A DNA stretch of 64,000 nt from Thozetella sp. PMI_491 (lineage: Eukaryota; Ascomycota; Sordariomycetes; Chaetosphaeriales; Chaetosphaeriaceae). The notes below the pieces were generated by a model, which was not told where the DNA came from, ran no database searches, and saw nothing but the letters and a program-made list of their open reading frames with translations. The stretch lies in NCBI GenBank assembly GCA_021432635.1, contig MU270018.1, forward strand, positions 1,242,796-1,306,795. Direction: 5' to 3'. Shown here piece after piece: positions 12,188-24,625 of this stretch. Numbering within the stretch: position 1 is the first letter of the stretch; the number at the start of each line of letters is the position of its first letter. Position numbers and translations under genes: made by a program.

Positions 12188-13939
12188 GCCGGGCCGAGCA
12201 CGGTTGGAACGAATCAATGCCCGGGAATCTTTACTCGGGGAGATGGGAAGCATATGATGCAGACACTGAGGTGATCACCACGGCCGGAAGACCATTGCCG
12301 GCCTGCTGTTATGCGCGAGGCAATACCGCCTCGCGGTCACCTTTGTGTAGCTCCCTTGGATAACTAAAGCCGAAGCACTCTTCTGTCTTGGACGAACATG
12401 TATTTTGCCCCATATAATAGAAGCGGGCGGCCAAGATGCGCCATACAGTCGCAGGAGTTGTGTTGAAATGGTGACGACCAATTCAACGGCGCATGCATGC
12501 TCCCTTACTTCCCTTCCCCTTCCCCGGAACCTTAGATATCTCCTATCTGCCCACCGATAACTCTTCCTACAGTTCAGAATATTCAGTTGGGAGTCAATGG
12601 CACAGGCCACGAGCTCTTATCTCTGCAATTACCCGCGCCATCCTCCCCCGGAGCATGTGTTGAGAAGGTCGTCTTCCGAGCCACAAAGATGCTCCAGATT
12701 CAAGCGAACATGTTCCTAGAGAATTCGACTGCTCAGTGATGGAATGGCAAGTGTGGCGGCTTCCCAAGGTTTAATTCCCAGTGTATCAAACTCGCCCAGC
12801 TGTGCAGAAGCGGCCGCCGACGCCGATCAAGGGCCGTGAAAGTGCAACGGGTGAGTGGAGAGCATGACCAAAGTAAGTAATCATCGTTTTACGGGGCATT
12901 ACGAGGGATGCTTGCCGATTGTGGCTTCGAAATAGAGTCATACATACGTCGGGAGCAAGCCAGTGGCTCCGAGTTAAGGCAATGCTTGGTGAAGATGAGC
13001 GAGGCCGAGAATAGAAGAAAGCAGAAGAGCTTAAGCAGGCACCCTAGGTGCACGATTGTCTGCCTAATGGCTACGAGACATACGACGAAGAATAGCAGGC
13101 GTTTCCCTAGACGGTAAGAGACGGAGCACATGAAGCAACAGAGTAGCGAGCGGTCCAGAGACGCAAAGGGCCTGCGAAAATCTAGAGCGTTGAGGACGTA
13201 ACGTGCCCTTAGTCGTGACGGGCGGGCACCCAACGAATCCTACAATGCAAGCAAGCACCGTCTCTCGATAGATCGCCGACCCACCAATCATATCCCACTT
13301 AGATGAAGTGACGCGGCTCATCTTGACCATGAGCCTTACACGGGATAATCGAACCGAGGCAACTTGGAGGTGGCATCCGATCACATGAAAAGATCAGGGA
13401 TACACAGACGTCTTGTACTAATTAACGAAATAGTGTCGGTTGAGTCGGCAATCCGGGCGTCATGTTGGGGGACAACAGGGATCGCGAGGTTAAGTCCAAG
13501 CAGAATGCTGACCCAAACAAACGAAAAGGGGGTCGGGGTTAGGGTTAACTCAACAAACGGTGGCGCCTGGCGAGGGCCATAAGGTCCCGGAGGGGGAACA
13601 CACTCCAGGCAGCGTGTCGCTCCATAAGCCGCAGAGACGAAGAACTAGTGAGGATTCTCAGCCAAGGCAGAGGCAGTGCGACCGGTAGTGGTAGAACTCC
13701 GAATGGGCCGAAGAAGCTAAGGAGGCCCCCCCACCCAACAGCGGCTCTCAACAGTTTCGAGGCTCGCATCCCTCTTTAGTGTAACCGGGCTAAAAGCACT
13801 CTGAGAGCCCTTGGCTGTTTAATACAAAAGCTCAAGAGTGGTCATATAATCTAGGTAGATAGATGGGAAAATCGCTACCAACTGCCGGCGTAGCCACCGT
13901 CTCCAGAGTTCTCTTCGCAGGTCACCACAAGTATACACC
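12188..13939. other. gene-free spacer upstream of desaturase
   Basis: No supportable gene. It contains the 3' flank of COG7 and the promoter of the desaturase. An isolated TTAGGG inside GGGGTTAGGGTTAA at 13536-13549 is too short to be a telomeric repeat. Confidence 0.55.
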
Positions 13940-15648
13940 ATGACGGGCTCCTTAGGCGGCCAGCTGGCCCAGCGCCAAAAGAAGGCCAGGTTGCACATCA
14001 GCGAGCAGCCGATGACGCTCTCAAACTGGCACAAACACATCAACTGGGTCAACTTTGTGCCCATCGCCATTATCCCTTTCTACGGGTTAGTTGCAGCCTG
14101 GTGGACGCCGCTCCGTCTCCCTACCCTCATCTGGGCCGTCGTATACTATTTCTGGACGGGGCTCGGGATAACAGCTGGGTACCACCGTCTCTGGGCGCAC
14201 CGGGCCTACTCGGCGAGGTTGCCGCTCAAGATCTTCCTTGCCCTGGCTGGCGGCGGCGCGGTGCAGGGTTCGATCCGGTGGTGGTCGCGGCACCACCGGG
14301 CGCATCACCGATACACGGACACAATCAAGGATCCCTATAGCGTCCACAAGGGCCTCCTATACTCGCACTTTGGTTGGATGATGTTGTCCGTCTCCCCATG
14401 CTCCTTTATGCCATTTTCGTCAAATATCAAGAGTATTTGAGCTCCTGCTCCTTGAGACATGCTCCGGGTAGCCACATCAACATCCATTCTAGGAAATTAC
14501 TAACACTCGAGCATGGACAGTGTACAGAACCCCAACCACCGCGGGCGCACCCAGATAACCGACCTCGACCACGACCCCGTCGTGGCGTGGCAGCACAAGC
14601 ACTACCTCCTGGTCATGCTGAGCTTCGGTGTCGTGTTTCCGATGCTGGTGGCCGGGTTGGGTTGGGGCGACTGGTCGGGTGGCCTCGTGTGGGCGGGCAT
14701 CCTACGCTTCTTCTTCGTCCAGCAAGCGACCTTCTGCGTGAACTCACTTGCGCATTGGCTCGGAGAGCAAGTGTGTACCGCCCATGGGCTCCCATGCGAA
14801 GCAGAACTGCCAGGGACTGACGGCTTCTCTAGCCATTTGACGACAAGAACTCTCCTCGCGACCACATGATCACGGCGGTCATCACCCTCGGCGAAGGGTA
14901 CCACAACTTCCACCATGAGTTTCCTGTGCGTGATCCCCCTTTCCCTTACCTTTTACTTCCTTCCCGCACCGCCGTTGTCCGGCGGCTTTTCATTTACTCA
15001 TATGACTGTGGACTAACTCCAAGATCGTGCCAATAGTCCGACTACCGCAACGCTATCAAGTGGTACCAGTACGATCCTACCAAATGGTGCATCGTGCTCT
15101 GGAAGTGGCTCGGGCTCGCCCACGACCTCAAGACATTCCCGACCAACGAGATAGAGAAGGGTCGGTTCCAGCAACTTCAGAAAAGGCTTGACGCCGAGCG
15201 GGCCAAGCTGGATTGGGGCGTGCCGCTCGAGAAGCTCCCAGTGATGGAGTGGGACGATTTCCTTGAGCAATCGCAGACTCAGGCACTCACCGTCATTGCA
15301 GGCGTGGTACACAACATAACCACCTTCATTCCGGTGAGTAGGCAGAGTTCTAACCTATCAGCTCCCTGCGACTAACCTTCGCCGTGCTGCACGTAGGAAC
15401 ACCCCGGTGGCAAGGCCCTGATCGCGTCGGCCGTGGGCAAGGACGCAACCTCGCACTTCAACGGCGGCGTGTACAACCACTCCAATGCTGCGCACAACTT
15501 TCTCTCGACGCTCCGTGTTGGCGTGATCCGTAGGGGCGGCGAGGTCGAAATCTGGCGGCGGAGAGATGGGAAGACCCTGGAAGGGCAGCCCAGGTTTGGG
15601 GAAGAAGCTTTCATCCGCGCGGGCGAGCAGGCGACTCGAGTACTATAA
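13940..15648 (+). CDS. delta-9 acyl-CoA desaturase with cytochrome b5 domain (5 exons)
   Basis: Di-iron ER-membrane enzyme that introduces a cis-9 double bond into stearoyl/palmitoyl-CoA, taking electrons through its own cytochrome b5 domain. Exons 13940-14385, 14521-14770, 14833-14925, 15037-15333 and 15397-15648 give 445 residues. All introns keep frame; the first has an unusual GTCCGT donor but a perfect TTACTAAC branch point. The three histidine boxes are visible: HRLWAH, HRAHH, and HNFHHEFP at the exon 3/4 junction. [18 protein letters not shown] and the haem-binding HPGGKAL of the b5 domain (exons 4/5) also match OLE1-type enzymes. The [15 protein letters not shown] segment differs from the usual OLE1 sequence, so this may be a diverged paralogue. 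The neighbour is a broken P450 on the same strand. Confidence 0.92.
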
Positions 15649-16527
15649 GATGACCATAGATGCGCGCCTTGGCACGGAAATCACTGGCTCACCGTCTCGA
15701 TCTGGCTATGGTAGGAGTTCCCCTACCTTAGGCGATGGTTGGGAGACAGTCGGTCACTACTCCTGTTGCTCACCTCTGTCTTAGCCGCACCACCGCAAAA
15801 CAAGTTGCGATCGCAGGTACGAATATCAGAAACCTTGAGTATCCTGTCCTTACCGGTGGCACTACCATCATGTAGGCCTACATGATATGATATGGACATG
15901 TTGGTGCTAGAGAAGTCGGCGCCAACACAATCGACTTTTGCCGCCCCACCTGTCTCAGCTCCTTGAGCATGTAAGTGTCTCGTTGTGGCACCTACGATGT
16001 GCCGCAATATTGCACAATCCGGAGAGTACAGTGCCCGTTGGCCCAGCACATAGATTGAATAGTAGCGGGGTCTGAGGTGTTGCAGGCTGGAAGGCTGGCC
16101 CAATACAGATTACGACTCTCTAGCATCTTAGCGTTTAGGATACATATATGGACCAAGGTCCATCGTTGTATAGCTCGAAAACCTTCCAGCACGACTAGTG
16201 TGTGCGCCAGGTACAATAACCCGGATTTTGTGTGCTGCTGCAGAGAGTACTGATCCAGGTCAGGGGGGCTGGGATGGCGTTTGCGTCTAAGCCAGTCACA
16301 CTGAGGTCAGGATCTCAGCCGTACTTCAACAAGTACCGCGGCCCCCGAACGTTCATATTCAGTCTTCCCCCGATGGCTAAGCTTTGCCCTCCGTCATGTC
16401 TCAATCGTACTCCGACTCAAATGCACGAGCAAACATGTCGCTCGAGTCTCCAGTCGCGCGGACTGGGCACCTTCCGCCCAATAGGACAGCCTTCCTCAGC
16501 GGCTTCGCAGCCTTCTTGCTAGACGAC
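15649..16527. other. intergenic, desaturase to P450
   Basis: 3' flank of the desaturase and promoter of the P450 pseudogene. The P450 frame stays open upstream of 16528 as far as 16384, but that part has no membrane-anchor character. Nothing else seen. Confidence 0.5.
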
Positions 16528-18238
16528 ATGCTTCAGTCGTACACCAAGTACTTGGCCGTTTCCGCAGTCACCATCCTGATCTTGCTGGTGCGGTGGGCAA
16601 CCAGCGCAAGACTCGACGCCCGCGAGCCACCCCTCATCAAGTCGAAGGTCCCCATCATTGGACACATAATCAACCTCCTGACCCAGAAAGGGAACTTTTA
16701 CCCTTCCTTGTAGTGAGTGCACGACCTCCACATAACTTGTACATAATATTTGTCCGGTGCGACCTGGAGACTCACCAACGGTTCTCATCCCCCTCTTCAG
16801 TGAGAAAAACAGGAAATTCCCCATCGGTACCCTGTCTCTGGCCGGGAAGAAGATGTATATCATCAACTCACTGGCCCTTATTCAGGCGGCCCTCAAAAAC
16901 AAGAACCTCTCGTTTGAACCCTTCATTAGAGAGTTCTGCCAGAAGACTATAGGCGGATCGAAAGACCAGTTCAAGTCATCCACGCCCCCGAGTTCCTCCC
17001 CGACTTGCATGCCAAAGTGCACGGGTCTATGACAAGGGAGGACGTCGATAAGATGAACCGAGCCGCCCTAGTGAATATCGCAGAGACGTTGAATGCGATC
17101 GGAGTCGGTGCTGGTACCCCTACGCTAAAGATCAAGAATCTCTACCTTTGAATCAGAGACCTGATGACTCAAGCCACCTTCGAGGCCCTCTACGGGCACC
17201 ACAACCCTTTTCGCGGGAACTCCCAGTTATGCAAGGACATATGGTAGGTTTCCACCTTCGTTTTCGTACCGGTCTATTCTAACGAGCTCCTGCAGGACCT
17301 ATGATGCTGGCTTCTTCAGCCTCGTAGCGCACCCCTTCCCCCAATTAACCTCCCGCAAGACAATAAAAGCCAGAAGCCGAATCCAGAACGCCCTGCGCAG
17401 CTACTATGGCAATGGATACGACACGTTACCGGATGCTTCCAAGATCCTAGCGGAGCGTGCAGTGGCCCTCCGAGAAGCAGGCATTGCAGCCCGGGAAGTC
17501 GGATACTACGAAATTGCTTTGGCGAATGTATCTACCACTAACAGCATTCCAACGGTCTTCTGGCTGGCCGTAAACATCGTCTCTCGGCCGGAGGCGGTAG
17601 CGGGCATCCGAGACGAGGTCTCGAGGATGGCGACCTTCCGCGAAGTAGAGCCTAGGAGGCGGGTGGCCACCATCAACATGGCGCTGGTGGAAACCCACGC
17701 ACCCTTCTTAGTCTCGTGCTACCGCGAGACGCTGCGCTGTTATAACACCCAGATCGGCGCACGTCGCGCTTTAGTAGACACAGTGCTCTCGGATGGCCAG
17801 GGAAGCACGTACCTACTCAAAGAAGGCAAGGATATTCAAATGCCCTCCGCTGTTTCGCACAAGCTGCTTGAGGTTTGGGGTCCGGACGCCGTGTTGTTTC
17901 AGGGGGCCCGGTTTGTCGAAGAGGCAGAGTCAGATATTGGCGCGCGGAAAGGGGAGGAAAAGCAGAAGAAGGCGGCTTATATCCCATTCGGTGGTGGCAA
18001 GCACCTTTGTCCCGGGCGTAATTTCGCCTTCGCCGAGAACCTGGGGTTCGTGGCGGCGCTGGTTATGGGCTTTGATGTGATCGGTGGTGCCGGTGACGAG
18101 CCGGTGAGTGTCCCTAAACCGGGGCCGATGCCGCTGGCATCGGCCGTCTCCAAGCCGATCGGCGGCGGAGAGGACATTCCAGCTTTGATCTCGAGGAGGA
18201 AAGGGTGGGAGGATGTTGTGTGGGACTTTTCCATCTGA
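16528..18238 (+). pseudogene. cytochrome P450, broken by one frameshift and one stop
   Basis: Haem-thiolate monooxygenase of the microsomal type, resembling the fungal CYP7/CYP8-like group. Reconstructed exons: 16528-16712, 16801-17243 and 17296-18238, with introns that have good GTGAGT and GTAGGT donors. The N-terminal anchor (YLAVSAVTILILLVRW), a Pro-rich hinge, CYRETLR in the helix-K region and the haem loop PFGGGKHLCPGRNFA with its Cys ligand are all present. Two lesions fall in exon 2. Near 16973-16978 the frame shifts by one base after QFK, just before the conserved VIHAPEFLPDLH segment. At 17149-17151 a TGA sits where the family has TGG (Trp) before IRDLMT. Everything else stays open to the natural stop, so the inactivation is recent, or these are sequence errors. 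Upstream ATGs at 16384/16396 are alternatives. Confidence 0.8.
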
Positions 18239-19383
18239 GGGCCTATCGCAGTTGTCAGCCTACATCCGCTCTGTCAAAATTCCTAGAGAATGAAGCAGCA
18301 CAAGACTTTGTCATGAAACTGACCCAGGGAATCGCAGGCGGGTGAGGACATGCCGCTAGGCACACTTAAACATGCAAGTCCTAGGGGGCTTCCTGTTCCG
18401 CGAGACATCGCCCGAACGGAGAAACGCTTTTGGATGCGCAAGCATAAGTCAAGAATACTATATACTCATTATGAAGTTCTGAATTACTAGCCCTTGTATG
18501 CCTAAGTAGAGTGCTAGATAGCAAACGTCTATATATGCCTCTTCTCCAGTAGTAGCAATTTTTTTGATATCCAGTCCCACTTGGAGACCAACTGACAGCC
18601 CCGAAGCTGATATGGGAATGAGATCCCAGACGTAGTGCAGAGAGAATAAAGGAAGATAAATGACACATGACTTGGTTTCGTAACACATTAGCAAGCGTTC
18701 CCATGCGTAACCCCGGAATAGGCGCACCCCAGATCGTCGAGTCAGCTCCATTTCGTTGCCGCCCAGAGCCCAGCCGCCCCGAACCACCCGCCGAAAGCCA
18801 AAAACCCATTCTTCGTTTTATCTTCTCTCTCTTTCTCTCCGTCTCGAAACAGTTAAAGATGATCTATGGTAAGCCGACCCGCAAACTCCTCGAGGCAAAT
18901 GCATGTCATGTCCAGCCGTTTCCCCTAGGTTGAAGACAGTGTCTTTTGGAGCAACTGGCCAGCCAGAGGGTAGAAATGGGTTCCCACGCCAGGCCCCCAT
19001 CCGATATGCCCCAGAATCATTATTAGGACGCCACCGGCCGTGGCCGGGGTTCAGAGCATTGATGCCCTGCCCGGAGGCGGGGCATAGCTTAGCATGTAGT
19101 CCGTTGGGATGTGACGGAAGGGAAGCCAGGAAAACGAAAAACCAGACAGGAGAAAGCCGATGGTCAGGCTTGATCTTGCCCGCAATGGCCAGCTAGGGCC
19201 CAGGCGGTAGGATTAGGGTCCGGAAGCGGATGCAGCGGGGAGACATGGCCTCTTGTGAGTTATCTGGACAGGTAACTCGCAGCCTATCCCCGTTTCTCTG
19301 CTTCCTCGACGTGGAAGATAATAGATATCCACGGACCTGTCTCCGACCAAGCCAGCTCGCTGTCGCGCGGCAGACAGCCCACA
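18239..19383. other. spacer between convergent P450 and Nudix genes
   Basis: 3' flanks of two convergent genes. A stray ATG-GTAAGC at 18859-18873 resembles a tiny first exon, but no continuation is found. No gene supported. Confidence 0.55.
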
Positions 19384-19945
19384 CTACCTCTTCATCGTAG
19401 ATCGCCCCAAGGCCTCTTGTAGCTCTGGCCGGTCCTTCATAGCTTCTTTCGCCTCGGCATACGTGAACCAATTTCGGTCCCGCTTGTCCCTCTCCGGCCA
19501 GTCCACCTCTTCCCGGGTGACGGTACACTCATAGAAGCGGTAGAGCGATCTCTTCGAGTCCTTGGCGTTCTTTTTGGGCGGGCGCGACTCCTTGATGTCG
19601 CCCAGGTCGTAGTCGATCTGCACCAAGATGCCAGCCTCTTCCCACGCCTCCCGCTCCGCCGCAGCCATGCACTCCTCATCGATTTCCCATCCTCCCTTGG
19701 GCAGGATCCAGCCAGGGCGCCGTTTTGACTGGATCAGCATCACGTAGTTTTTGTCCTCGCTCAGGGGCACCACCCCCGCGACCAGCCGCTCGCCTTTCGA
19801 GTTGTAGCCTGCGGAGCAAAGCGCGTTAGCTTGGGTCTCGAGCGTGGAGCCGAAAGCTGCCCCACTCGCAAAAAAATCGGAGTCTCGGGGCACCTGGAAG
19901 CGAGGGTTACTCACGCTGCTTGGTGCGTCCCGTCCGTGACTCCAT
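19384..19945 (-). CDS. Nudix diphosphoinositol polyphosphate/ApnA phosphohydrolase (2 exons)
   Basis: Member of the DDP1/Aps1/DIPP family, which hydrolyses inositol pyrophosphates, diadenosine polyphosphates and often polyphosphate. Exons 19945-19915 and 19808-19384, split by a 106-bp intron (GTGAGT donor, CCGCAG acceptor), give 151 residues. The start MESRTGRTKQR joins directly to YNSKGERLVAGVVPLSE, as in fungal relatives. A longer uninterrupted reading from 20160 runs through the intron and is rejected. The Nudix box GGWEIDEECMAAAEREAWEEAG has all the key Gly and Glu residues (GX5EX7REUXEEXG), preceded by the RRPGWILPKGG substrate loop. The C-terminus is short and basic. Confidence 0.92.
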
Positions 19946-21870
19946 TGTCCTATTGCTGCTGCTTCCGCTCGCGGCCATCGCTTCGGCTGACTCTGCTGAG
20001 CCCTCCGGGCTTCCGAGAGAGACGAGGGGTAGGGAACGAACGCCCGGTCGAAGGCAGGGTACCGAGAAAAAATTTTAGTCTGCGGAATTTGCGTGACCGT
20101 CTTCCTCGTCCCTGGGGTGACCACTGGCAGGGCTGAAGAGAAGGTAGTTGTGGTCTTCAACGACGTATAAGCTGCATGATCGGATAGGTCGAAAGAGAGA
20201 ATAGGTGGGTGGCGATGCTGATGGGCTGCAAGGGCCGTCTGTCTGCCCCGTGGGTAGACGCTGCAAGTTCTGCTCAGGCGGGCAGAGAGGCTCTAGGGCC
20301 TTTCGGCGCCGTGGAGCCACGAAGGGGGAAGGGGGGAAAGGAAGTTGGTTCCCAGGAAATTCGGAAGGAGTGATCGAGTTCACCGCCCTGAACCCGGTTT
20401 CGACTTTTTTTTAGGTTTCGTGGGAGAGGGGGAGAGCCAAGGAGCGGCTTCTTGTCCGGCAGAGATGGGACGCGACCTTTTGCAGCTCGCGAAGTGCTCG
20501 GTGCAGTCTTCCTTAGAGAGGGGCGCGAAGTAGCGCGCAAGGCTTCCACAGGGCTCGGTGCGTCACGGGCACAACCAAGGCAGAAATTCTAGAAAGAAGG
20601 TGCTGGCGCGGATGGGTCGAGGCAAGGCTTGACGCAGCCGCGGCGCCGTGGGGCTTGAAATATAGCGGTTCCGGCCTGGAGATGCGGAAGTTTGGTCTTC
20701 CCTCGAGGCTCGAGGGGACCAGCAGAGTTCGGAGAAAGCAGCACGGTCGACCAATGCCGGGCTAGGTGGGAGAATGAGGATGCACAAACGGGAGCAGGTG
20801 AAGTTGGAGATGCTGGGGCTTGAGCAGAAGCTGGGAGCTCTGCTGAGCAGGCTGGTGCATGTCTCGTGCCATAACCAGCAGGATGGAGGGGCAGAGGTTT
20901 TGCGAGGGAAATAAGAGTTGGTTTTTATACTTCATACATAAAAAAAAGGGGGCCCCAGCCCGGGAGACTGTGTAAGACTCCCACTTCGGGGGAATAGAGC
21001 GTGGGAGGAGCCTGGGAGCTAGTGTGGACTCTTGGTAGCTCCCTGCCTCTCTGGCTGGACTCTGTGATGATGTGTGTGTGGCAGGGGTAGCTCGAGCAAT
21101 CTTTACCCATTTGGTTCCCACATGGGGCTGGAGGGGCATGACGAGCATGACGATGTGGGTGGGAGGGTACCAAGGTACCTGACGTTGGGCGGGCGGGGAT
21201 TGGGGGGAGGGGTGTGAAAACAGAGAGAGAGACGGACCAAAAAAAAAGTCTGGCTCTCGGTGGAATAGGCCTACTCGACTCTAGGAAGACGGACAACGGA
21301 GGGGAGGGGAGGGGAGGGGGGAGGGTGAGGGAGATGGACGGAGGACCAGCAAGCAAAACCCCCCTTCTTGTCCAGCATCCATATGCGGGCAGGAGCTACC
21401 AGCAACTAAAGAAAACGGCGTTGCGAACCGGAAGGGCAGGGGTCATGGCGACGCGACATTGGCTATTCGACATGCGCTCGCTCTTGCTGGGGGACCCAGA
21501 GTGGAAGCCGCTGTCGGCAAATTGGAGAGGGCTCGACTAGGACCGACCGGCCATGGACGGAAGGACGGAGCTCGGCTTTCTACGCTCCAGCTCGTGGTTA
21601 TAGTTTGGGACTACCTGAGACTGGGGAGGCCGAGACCGCGAGTGCCCGGCCCACACGACTCACACTGCAATTCAACCAATGCTTGACGAACAAGACACGC
21701 CAAGGCAGCGCAGATGAAGAAAGGGTCCTCCAAGCGCCTGTCCTCAAGCCCGAGCGGGTGGCAGCCCCGGCACACTCATAGGGGTCTCACGTCACGCCGG
21801 GATCGCCTCCGATCACCTGAACAGGACCTGTTGTATATGGGCTAGGCGGGGCCGGATCGGCTGTTTTGTC

Positions 21871-21896
21871 AAAAAAAAAAAAAAAAAAAAAAAAAA
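21871..21896 (+). repeat. poly(A) run of 26
   Basis: 26 consecutive adenines, the longest homopolymer in the window. No reverse-transcriptase-like sequence or target-site duplication is apparent beside it. Confidence 0.95.
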
Positions 21897-23558
21897 GCTT
21901 ACATTGAAGAACCGATGCAGCCATGCTGTTCGTCGCGAGAGCCTTTGACGGCTACCCTCCTTCTTGCCTCGCTCTCTCATTCCGCCTGCACACCCATCCG
22001 CCTCATCCTGCCATATCGAGGTTAGAGGTGCTAGGCGACTAGCGTAGTGGCCGCGGTGCCGCGTGTATCGATACATTGGCCCTGCTTCCCGGGCGAGCTT
22101 TTGGGGGTGCAGGCGGGGCAACACATCTCGATCCCAAAGCTACAGCTAGAAACTGCACTGTACTGTACCACCCCTTCTTCCCTTTTCTCTTAGGTCGGTT
22201 GATCCCGAATCCAGCTGCCTCCCCGGTCGTGCAGGTCTGACACAACCGCCTCGCTGGAAGCCTGCCCGGGAAGCGACGAGTCTTTGGTGTAGCACGTACA
22301 GGACTTTCAAGCCCCAACCAGCTGGTGGCGAGACGCCGTCGCTTCCTCGTCCGCCACAACTCGCCAATGCCTCTTCATCTCTCTTGGTAGGTGCTGAGGG
22401 GAGCCTCAAGGGGATCCGCATCGTGCGTCTCCCCGTGGTGGTCGGACGGACAGGGACCTCTTAAAAGTCCCGCCGTCAAAGGTCCCGGCTCATGTCAAAC
22501 CTGTCGCCGTTAGAAATATGCAACGGTGATATGGCAGTGGATCCAGGCGACAAGTCAGCGACTCCATGTCCAATGTATCATGTGTGTGTCTGGTTGCATG
22601 GGAGTCGCAGTGGCTCTTTGGCCGTATGCCTAAACTTGGCTTTGCGGATCGGTAGCAGCTCTCGCGCCCACCGCAGCAGCCGCCGCGCACCGGTTCCGGA
22701 AAGCTATCCGTGGGCCTACAGCACCCTCCCTCCCACGCTCCCACTGACCCCCTCGCCCCCTCCCCCTCCCAAGGCCTAGGACGGGCGTGTTGCTGCGTCC
22801 CCGGCTCGGTTTCCAGCCGCCCAACCCTGCGGGCTTGGCTATTTCCAGATCTCCGCGATGCAGGCTGGGCTTGCCTGCTGGGATAAAACACCACTCTGCT
22901 GCGTACGATACCTGACGCGTGGGATATAACCTACCTGGCGCCGACCACCTGGTCTGGCGGGTTGCCCATCCGAACCCCAGCGCCCCGGGGGTGTCGAAGG
23001 AAAATAACCCCCGCTGCCACCCGGCCGAGACATGCTGCCGCGTGGTCTCTGCGCAGCTTCGATCATGTTCCTCCCGAGTCTGCCCAGGCGCGAGCCAGGT
23101 ACAAGGGAAGTGAGGCATCGAAGTAGATGTACCTACCTTGAGTGCAGCTGGCCAGCTCTTTTGAGTCGCCCAGAGCTACCGCGGGGTTGTGATGGCGGTT
23201 CACGCTACGTACAGATTACCAATGATCCAGATTGCTCCCACGTAACATTGAAGATGGCGGGGCAGTAGACTGCCTGCCCCCCCTTCGAGGGGCAAAAGGT
23301 GGGGGTTTGAAGCTGCCTCGATTCCGCTGTGCAGATTTGCAGCCGCTTTTCCTCCTTCCAACGAAGATGCATTAGCAAACACGAGCTTCTACCCCGTGCG
23401 ATTCCCGGTCCAGGACGGGGCTGCGCAAGATATCCATTGAACGAAATAACGGGAAGGCCCGCCGCCAGGTTCCCGCGAATGAGTCGGAACTGAGTCTGCA
23501 GAAGCCCCTTTCGCAACCAGCCCACAGCTCCCGGATCTAGAGCCAACTGGAAAGAAGA

Positions 23559-23573
23559 CCCCCCCCCCCCCCC
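23559..23573 (+). repeat. poly(C) run of 15
   Basis: 15 consecutive cytosines in a pyrimidine-rich tract. Confidence 0.9.
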
Positions 23574-23810
23574 TCCCTTCCCTTCCCACCCCCCGCTGGG
23601 CTCAGCCTACCAGACATACAGAACGCAGACTCACTCCATTCGACTACCGAGCCATCGGTGAAGGGTACCAGTGGGCTGCAGAGACCCTCTGCGTCGTGTT
23701 CTGGATTTCCCGTTTGACAGGGCACACACCGATCCCGTGGAGCAGCTCTGGTGGTGGTGGTTGTGGTGGTGGTGTGACATACTAAGCCTAAGCCCGAGCG
23801 TACGCTGCTT

Positions 23811-23838
23811 GCCTACCTACCTACCTACGTGCCTACCT
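23811..23838 (+). repeat. CTAC microsatellite
   Basis: Four CTAC/CCTA tetranucleotide copies followed by an interrupted copy. Related short CTAC/GTAG tracts recur at 45.1 kb and 48.4 kb. Confidence 0.8.
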
Positions 23839-24625
23839 CCCATACCTGTTTGTCGGGCTGCCCTTCCCACGTTGACATGGACGAACGGCGACGTGCAATC
23901 TTGTCCACAATCCCATAGCCGACCTCGGACTCTTCCGCTTGCACCAGCGCAACGAAACAAGCGGCCCCCCTCCTTCCTAGGCCCCGGTATCGACGAGGAT
24001 CCCCTCGGAGGCACGACTTGTCTCTTCGCAGCACGCAGCATTGCGGCAGCGCGGCCAAGCGGTGTTGGACAAAAACTGGAGCCACGTTGTGGGACGTCGC
24101 GCAGCCATACAGCTGTCCATCCGCTGAAGCCATTCTTGGTTTCGGGCCCCGCCAGTGGTTTCTTCGGGGTGGTCCCCAGGGTCGACCTCGGCGCCGGCCC
24201 ACAGCCAACATGGAAGGGACTGGCATGCAGCAGACCCCTGGCGGTGCAGAAGCACCGGCAGCGTATTCTTGCTTATACCCAATCGGTGAGTGGCTTTAGG
24301 GCGTCGTTCTATTCCGTCCTCACCCAACCATTCTGGCCATGTGCGGGATCGTCTCGCTGTCGTTGGCTCCCCCAGGCCCTGCTTCTCCCCACTACTGAAT
24401 ATATGGGGGCAAAGTCGACCGTTTTCTTGGTGGCCCACCGTTCCAACACCTCGTTTTTCATGCAGAATGCAAGCCTGTGACGAGATAGATCTCTGCCAGG
24501 CAGACTGCCTAGGCCCCCTCCCCCATTGTTTTTTTTTTTTTCAACTTTTTTTTTTTTTCCGGGCGCTATGTTATGTGCCAACCGCAGGCCCACCCCCTGG
24601 CCCCATGCACAAATTTTCGCCCGTC

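Larger units (their letters stand above)
19946..24625. other. 4.7-kb gene-free, low-complexity region
   Basis: No coding region or RNA gene can be supported. It holds a 26-A run, a 15-C run, a pair of T runs (24529-24558), purine-rich GGGGA repeats (21298-21325) and a CTAC microsatellite. The two ends carry the promoters of the Nudix gene and ATE1. The open frames are short or low in complexity. Confidence 0.55.

Noticed and set aside
13321-13370. GGTTCGATT on the minus strand, possible tRNA B box
   Set aside because: No A box at the right distance and no acceptor stem.
13536-13549. GGGGTTAGGGTTAA, telomere-like
   Set aside because: Only one full TTAGGG unit; no array, so chance is sufficient.
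18859-18873. ATGATCTATG followed by GTAAGC, like a tiny first exon
   Set aside because: No downstream acceptor gives an open frame with recognisable protein.
19809-20160. N-terminal extension of the Nudix protein
   Set aside because: It reads through a clear 106-bp intron; the spliced start MESRTGRTKQR matches the family.
23671-24480. 269-residue frame on the plus strand
   Set aside because: Low-complexity Trp/Pro/Ser composition from repeats; no domain and no splice context.
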